Shown: positions 6,161 through 8,989 of the stretch, piece after piece
Position numbering within the stretch: the stretch's first letter is position 1
How the letters are laid out: every line of letters starts with the position of its first letter
Assembly (NCBI GenBank): GCA_902468045.1
Contig: CABQXG010000034.1
Span: forward strand, 1-8,989
Direction: 5' to 3'
Source: an uncultured Collinsella sp.
GTDB lineage: Bacteria > Actinomycetota > Coriobacteriia > Coriobacteriales > Coriobacteriaceae
Length of the DNA: 8,989 nucleotides
Translations under genes and position numbers: made by a program
Notes under the pieces: generated by a model
Databases searched by the model: none
Told to the model about the DNA's origin: nothing
What the model saw: the letters and a program-made list of their open reading frames with translations, nothing else

Positions 6161-6201
6161 TGTCCCAAAGTGCCGGCACAAAGGGAACGTCCCCAAGTGC
6201 C
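6161..6201 (+). repeat. Second stop-linked repeat: alternating GTCCC/GTGCC arms
   Basis: It begins 8 nt after the aminopeptidase TAG. It holds two direct 14-nt copies, TGTCCCAAAGTGCC (6161-6174) and CGTCCCCAAGTGCC (6188-6201), with an inverted arm GGCACAAAGGGA (6175-6186) between them. The middle arm can pair with either outer arm; the right-hand hairpin (GGCAC/GTGCC plus GGGA/TCCC with an ACG loop) has the better loop. The sequence differs from the 42-nt family, but its position and its choice between two partner arms are the same. I recall similar GTGCCGGCAC-type repeats in Coriobacteriia but could not check. Confidence 0.6.
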
Positions 6202-6240
6202 AGGTTAATGAAGTCATTGCAGAAAGAGGACGAAAAGCGA

Positions 6241-6338
6241 AAACGCCCCTAAGCGGACAAGGTGACGTGAAAGAGGAGGGCATTGACCTTTTGGTCATGC
6301 CCGACGATTGAACGTCAGATTGCCGCCTAGGGGCGTTT
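6241..6338. terminator. Nested three-stem element between convergent genes, probable bidirectional terminator
   Basis: The outer arms AAACGCCCCTAAGCGG (6241-6256) and CCGCCTAGGGGCGTTT (6323-6338) pair over 16 bp with one mismatch. Inside them TGACGT (6263-6268) pairs with ACGTCA (6312-6317), and GGGCATTGACC (6278-6288) pairs with GGTCATGCCC (6293-6302) around a TTTT loop with one bulged T. On the minus strand the outer stem runs into GTTTTCGCTTTTCG, a fair T-rich tail for ending the dapH transcript. On the plus strand only TTT follows. It is far larger than a normal terminator and could also be a small mobile or REP-like element. Confidence 0.55.
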
Positions 6339-6351
6339 GCAGCGTCGACTT

Positions 6352-6379
6352 GTTACGCGGTTTGGTAAAACCGCGTAAC
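6352..6379 (-). repeat. Perfect 12-bp hairpin right after the dapH stop
   Basis: GTTACGCGGTTT (6352-6363) and AAACCGCGTAAC (6368-6379) are exact reverse complements with a 4-nt loop, starting 1 nt beyond the dapH TAG. No T tract follows on either strand, so it is not an ordinary terminator. It may protect the mRNA 3' end or be one arm of a compound terminator with 6241-6338. Confidence 0.7.
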
Positions 6380-6380
6380 C

Positions 6381-7100
6381 CTACAGCTGGCGCAGGCCCT
6401 CTTCGAGACCGGTCTTGCTGTCAGTCTTCTCGTCGCGCATCTTGATAACGCGGGCGGGGACACCGGCCACGACGGCGCCGGCGGGGACGTCCTCGACGCA
6501 TACGGCACCGGCGGCAACGACAGCACCCTTGCCTACGTGCACGCCCTCCAGGACCACGGCGTTGGCGCCAATCATGACATCATCCTCGATGATGACGGGC
6601 GTGGCGCTCGCGGGCTCAACGACGCCTGCCAGTACGGTGCCGGCGCCGATGTGGCAGTTCTTGCCCACGGTGGCGCGGCCGCCCAGCACGGCGCCCATGT
6701 CAATCATGGTGCCTTCGCCAATGACGGAGCCGATGTTGATGATGGCGCCCATCATGATGACGGCGCGGTCACCGATCTCGACGCGGTCGCGGATGATCGC
6801 GCCCGGCTCAATGCGGGCGTTGATGCCCTTAAGGTCGAGCATGGGGACGGCGGAGTTGCGGCAGTCATTCTCGACGTCGTAGTAATCGATGGAATCGGCA
6901 TTGGCATCGAGGATGGCCTTGAGCTCATCCCAGTCGCCAAAGACGGTCTTGCCACGACGACCGCCGTAGACGTGCGCATTGCCCCACTGGACCTTCATGC
7001 CGGGCTTTTCGCGCACGTACAGCTTGACGGGCGTCTTTTTGGGCGCGGTGGCGATGTAGTTGATAATCTCCTGTGCATCCATCTCGGCTGCGTTGCTCAT
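6381..7100 (-). CDS. dapH: Tetrahydrodipicolinate N-acetyltransferase
   Basis: Transfers acetyl from acetyl-CoA to L-2,3,4,5-tetrahydrodipicolinate, giving N-acetyl-2-amino-6-oxopimelate. This commits the cell to the acetyl branch of DAP/lysine synthesis. The protein has 239 residues, normal for DapH and shorter than the succinyl enzyme DapD. Residues 1-90 are the DapH N-terminal domain. From about 94 to 216 hexapeptide repeats build the left-handed beta helix of a trimer: [56 protein letters not shown] and [11 protein letters not shown]. The ending [17 protein letters not shown] is typical of DapH. The start at 7100 has AAAGGAGAG upstream (about 7109-7117). It is the last gene of the lysA-dapA-dapB-dapH run, 39 nt after dapB. 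The deacetylase and aminotransferase needed next are not in the window. Confidence 0.95.
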   Translation of the reverse strand: MSNAAEMDAQEIINYIATAPKKTPVKLYVREKPGMKVQWGNAHVYGGRRGKTVFGDWDELKAILDANADSIDYYDVENDCRNSAVPMLDLKGINARIEPGAIIRDRVEIGDRAVIMMGAIINIGSVIGEGTMIDMGAVLGGRATVGKNCHIGAGTVLAGVVEPASATPVIIEDDVMIGANAVVLEGVHVGKGAVVAAGAVCVEDVPAGAVVAGVPARVIKMRDEKTDSKTGLEEGLRQL

Positions 7101-7139
7101 TTGCTATCTCTCCTTTGGGTGGATTCGGTTGATACCTGG

Positions 7140-7880
7140 TTAGGCAAACATGACCTGGTCGAACGTATAGAAGCCGGGTTCGCGGGTGACGAGCTTCTGC
7201 GCGGCCGCCAAGGCGCCGTTGACAAAGATCTGACGGCTCGTGGCGCGGTGGGTGAGCGTGACCTCCTCGTCCTGGCCAAAGAAACTCACCTCGTGCACGC
7301 CGGCGACGGTGCCGCCGCGCAGCGAGTGTATACCGATTTCCTTGGGGTCACGCGCGCCGCACATGCCCTCGCGGCCATAGACGGGGTGGTAGCCTGCCTC
7401 GGGCTCAGCTTCGACGATGGCGTCGAGCAGTAGCTTGGCCGTGCCGCTCGGGGCGTCAACCTTTTGGTTGTGGTGCGTCTCGACGATCTCGCAGTCAAAG
7501 CCGGGCAGCTCGCGTGTGGCCTGTGCTACCAGATGACGCAGGGCTGCGATACCGATGGAGTAATTGCCGGAGTGCATGACGCGGGCGTTCTGACCCAGCT
7601 CGCGCAGGCGGTCCATCTGATCGGGTGTGTAGCCCGTGGTGCCCGAGACCAACGCGGCACCCGTGCGCTCGACATAGGCGACGACGGCATCGAAGGTAAC
7701 GACGTTCGAGAAGTCGATGATTACATCGGCGGCCGGTGCGTTCTCGAGCTTGCTCAAATCGAAGCCAATCTGGGCGACGATATCAAAAACGTGCTGACCG
7801 GCGGCGTCGACAACGCCCTCGGCGGTGGTGCGGATGAGCGAGCCCATGCGGCCCGTTCCCATAATGACGGTCTTAATCAA
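7140..7880 (-). CDS. dapB: 4-hydroxy-tetrahydrodipicolinate reductase
   Basis: NAD(P)H-dependent reduction of 4-hydroxy-tetrahydrodipicolinate to tetrahydrodipicolinate, the step between DapA and DapH. The protein has 246 residues. It shows the N-terminal Rossmann motif GTGRMG (8-13), DFS (56-58), GTTGYT (80-85), the catalytic block ETHHNQKVDAPSGTA (134-148) with His136, His137 and Lys140, and a normal C-terminus. The start is a TTG at 7880-7878. It gives IKTVIMGTGRMG, a complete first beta strand; the next ATG (codon 7) would cut that strand off. GGGAG (7894-7890) sits 9 nt upstream, inside dapA. The first 8 bases overlap the end of dapA, so translation of the two is probably coupled. Confidence 0.95.
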   Translation of the reverse strand: MIKTVIMGTGRMGSLIRTTAEGVVDAAGQHVFDIVAQIGFDLSKLENAPAADVIIDFSNVVTFDAVVAYVERTGAALVSGTTGYTPDQMDRLRELGQNARVMHSGNYSIGIAALRHLVAQATRELPGFDCEIVETHHNQKVDAPSGTAKLLLDAIVEAEPEAGYHPVYGREGMCGARDPKEIGIHSLRGGTVAGVHEVSFFGQDEEVTLTHRATSRQIFVNGALAAAQKLVTREPGFYTFDQVMFA

Positions 7881-8763
7881 GCAGACCAGCTCCCTTCAGA
7901 GCATCGGTAAGTGCAGCGCGCGTGTCGTTGGCCATGGGGCATAGCGGCATGCGGTAGTTTGCCTCGATCATACCCATCTGAGCGAGCGCTTCCTTAACGG
8001 GGATGGGGTTGACCTCACTAAAGAGGGCGTTGATGAGCGGCTGACCGGCAATCTGGATATCGCGGGCACGTGCCACGTCGCCGTCCAGATAAGCGCGGCA
8101 CATGTCGTGCACGAGCTGCGGCTGTACGTCGGCCCACACGCTGATGGTGCCCGAGGCGCCCAGGCTCATGAGCGGCACGGTGAGCGCGTCCTCGCCCGAG
8201 TACATGCGGAAGTCGTCGGACAGCAGGTGCGCGATCTTGGCGGCAAAGGCGACGTTGCCCGAGGCCTCCTTGATGCCCATGACGTTGGGATGTGCTGCCA
8301 GGCGCTCTACGTTGCGCTCGCTGATGCCGCAGCCGCAGCGGCCGGGGATGTTGTACAGGATGCAGGGGATGTCCACGGCGTCGGCGACGGTCTTAAAGTG
8401 CTGATAGATGCCCTCTTCATTGGACTTGTTGTAGTAGGGGGTAATGAGTAGCAGGCCATCGGCGCCCAAGCCCTGGTAGGTGAGCGACTTGGTGAGCATG
8501 GTTTGCGTGGAGTTGGAGCCCGAGCCGGCGATGACGGGGACGCGTCCTGCAACCTGCTTGACCACGGCGGCGACAACGGAGTTGTCCTCGTCATCGGTCA
8601 TCGTGGCGCTCTCGCCGGTGGTGCCCAGGGTGAGGATGGCGTCGGTGCCGTTTTGCAGGTGGAAATCGATAAGGCGCTCGAGTGCGTCAAAGTCGACGCT
8701 GCCGTCCTTTTTAAACGGCGTGACGAGGGCGACGATTGAGCCCTCGAGATTGCGGATGTCCAT
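7873..8763 (-). CDS. dapA: 4-hydroxy-tetrahydrodipicolinate synthase
   Basis: Condenses pyruvate with aspartate semialdehyde, the first committed step to DAP and lysine. It is a TIM-barrel class I aldolase of 296 residues when started at the ATG 8763-8761. It shows GTTGES (47-52), TPYYNK (108-113), Tyr137 in ILYNIPGR, the Schiff-base Lys165 in GIKEASGN, and SEVNPIPVKEAL (249-260). The motif after PGR reads CGCG where many relatives have TG-x-x; the catalytic residues are intact. The ATG start has AAGGAGAA 4 nt upstream and gives MDIRNLEGSIVALVTPF, the normal N-terminus. The oddity is that the reading frame stays open upstream to the window edge, with no stop between the LysA-like sequence and this ATG. 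The enzyme may therefore also be made as the C-terminal half of a LysA-DapA fusion. Confidence 0.95.
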   Translation of the reverse strand: MDIRNLEGSIVALVTPFKKDGSVDFDALERLIDFHLQNGTDAILTLGTTGESATMTDDEDNSVVAAVVKQVAGRVPVIAGSGSNSTQTMLTKSLTYQGLGADGLLLITPYYNKSNEEGIYQHFKTVADAVDIPCILYNIPGRCGCGISERNVERLAAHPNVMGIKEASGNVAFAAKIAHLLSDDFRMYSGEDALTVPLMSLGASGTISVWADVQPQLVHDMCRAYLDGDVARARDIQIAGQPLINALFSEVNPIPVKEALAQMGMIEANYRMPLCPMANDTRAALTDALKGAGLLD

Positions 8764-8989
8764 GTTCTTCTCCTTCGCGTCCGCGATCTGGATGCGTTTG
8801 TTCCATTGAGCGGCGACGGCCAGGCGCTCGTCTTGGGCGCGACGGCGGGCACTTTCGGCGCGCGACTTGGCCAGCAGCTCTCGGCCGCTCGGCAGCACGT
8901 CGAGCGTGGCAAAGTAATCGCCCGGGCGCTCGGCACGGCGGATGAGGTCGGCCGAGCCATCGGGGCGCAGCAGGACCTCGGCGGAGCGC
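8764..8989 (-). CDS. lysA: Diaminopimelate decarboxylase, C-terminal end; frame runs on into dapA without a stop
   Basis: 75 codons of a protein cut by the right edge. The first 30 residues, RSAEVLLRPDGSADLIRRAERPGDYFATLD in two blocks (AEVLL..DG and LIRRAE...DYFATL), resemble the conserved end of LysA (pattern AEVLV-dG-lirrRE-ydDL). LysA is the PLP enzyme that decarboxylates meso-DAP to lysine. Most LysA proteins stop about there. Here some 45 more residues follow, rich in Ala, Arg, Lys and Glu (ELLAKSRAESARRRAQDERL and on to ADAKEKN), probably helical. They enter dapA in the same frame: all 75 codons were read and none is a stop. Either a true fusion with a helical linker, a lost stop, or a base error upstream of the edge would explain this. 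The LysA call rests on a short fragment plus operon context. Confidence 0.65.
8768..8775 (-). promoter_or_regulatory. Ribosome binding site for dapA inside the upstream reading frame
   Basis: AAGGAGAA lies 4 nt before the ATG at 8763 and encodes part of the KEKN end of the linker in the LysA frame. Its presence argues that free DapA is made by internal initiation even though the upstream frame has no stop codon. Confidence 0.8.

Noticed and set aside
6537..7433. 298-codon plus-strand open frame opposite dapH and dapB
   Set aside because: The product is repetitive (DDGA/NDGA-type) as expected from the antisense of hexapeptide repeats, and it spans two well-identified genes.

Overview
The window looks like chromosomal DNA of a high-GC actinobacterium of the class Coriobacteriia, most likely Collinsella or a close relative. 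This is an inference. It rests on the GC-rich codon use, a CarD-type RNA polymerase-binding protein, an acetylase-branch diaminopimelate (DAP) pathway (DapH), and short repeats with a core like AAAAAGGGACAGGTTTA that I associate with this group. No rRNA, tRNA, CRISPR array or prophage is visible.

Layout from left to right. The 5' part of argS (minus strand, cut by the left edge) diverges from carD (plus) across about 340 bp that hold the likely promoters and several TGCATA-type palindromes. After carD comes a 42-nt repeat that starts on its stop codon, then an intrinsic terminator. Next is a stand-alone REP-associated (Y1/HUH) tyrosine transposase on the plus strand. A minus-strand pair follows: proA, then an HD-superfamily hydrolase downstream of it. 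Each ends in TAA, followed at once by another copy of the same repeat and then its own terminator. Divergent from proA is a serine aminopeptidase of the S33 (prolyl aminopeptidase-like) family on the plus strand. It converges on a minus-strand lysine/DAP operon read lysA (3' end only) > dapA > dapB > dapH. The convergent gap holds a different stop-codon-linked repeat, a roughly 100-nt nested stem-loop element and a perfect 12-bp hairpin.

How the genes work together. LysA, DapA, DapB and DapH are steps of lysine and meso-DAP (cell wall) synthesis through the N-acetyl branch. The aminotransferase, deacetylase and epimerase are not in the window. ProA is the second step of proline synthesis, and the neighbouring peptidase may release proline from peptides. 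argS and carD are core translation and transcription genes.

Two things deserve a second look. First, a stop-codon-anchored repeat family sits three times between a gene's TAA and its terminator, and two of the copies flank a RAYT transposase in opposite orientations. Second, there is no in-frame stop between the LysA-like C-terminus and dapA. This implies either a LysA-DapA fusion with an internal dapA start, or a lost stop codon.
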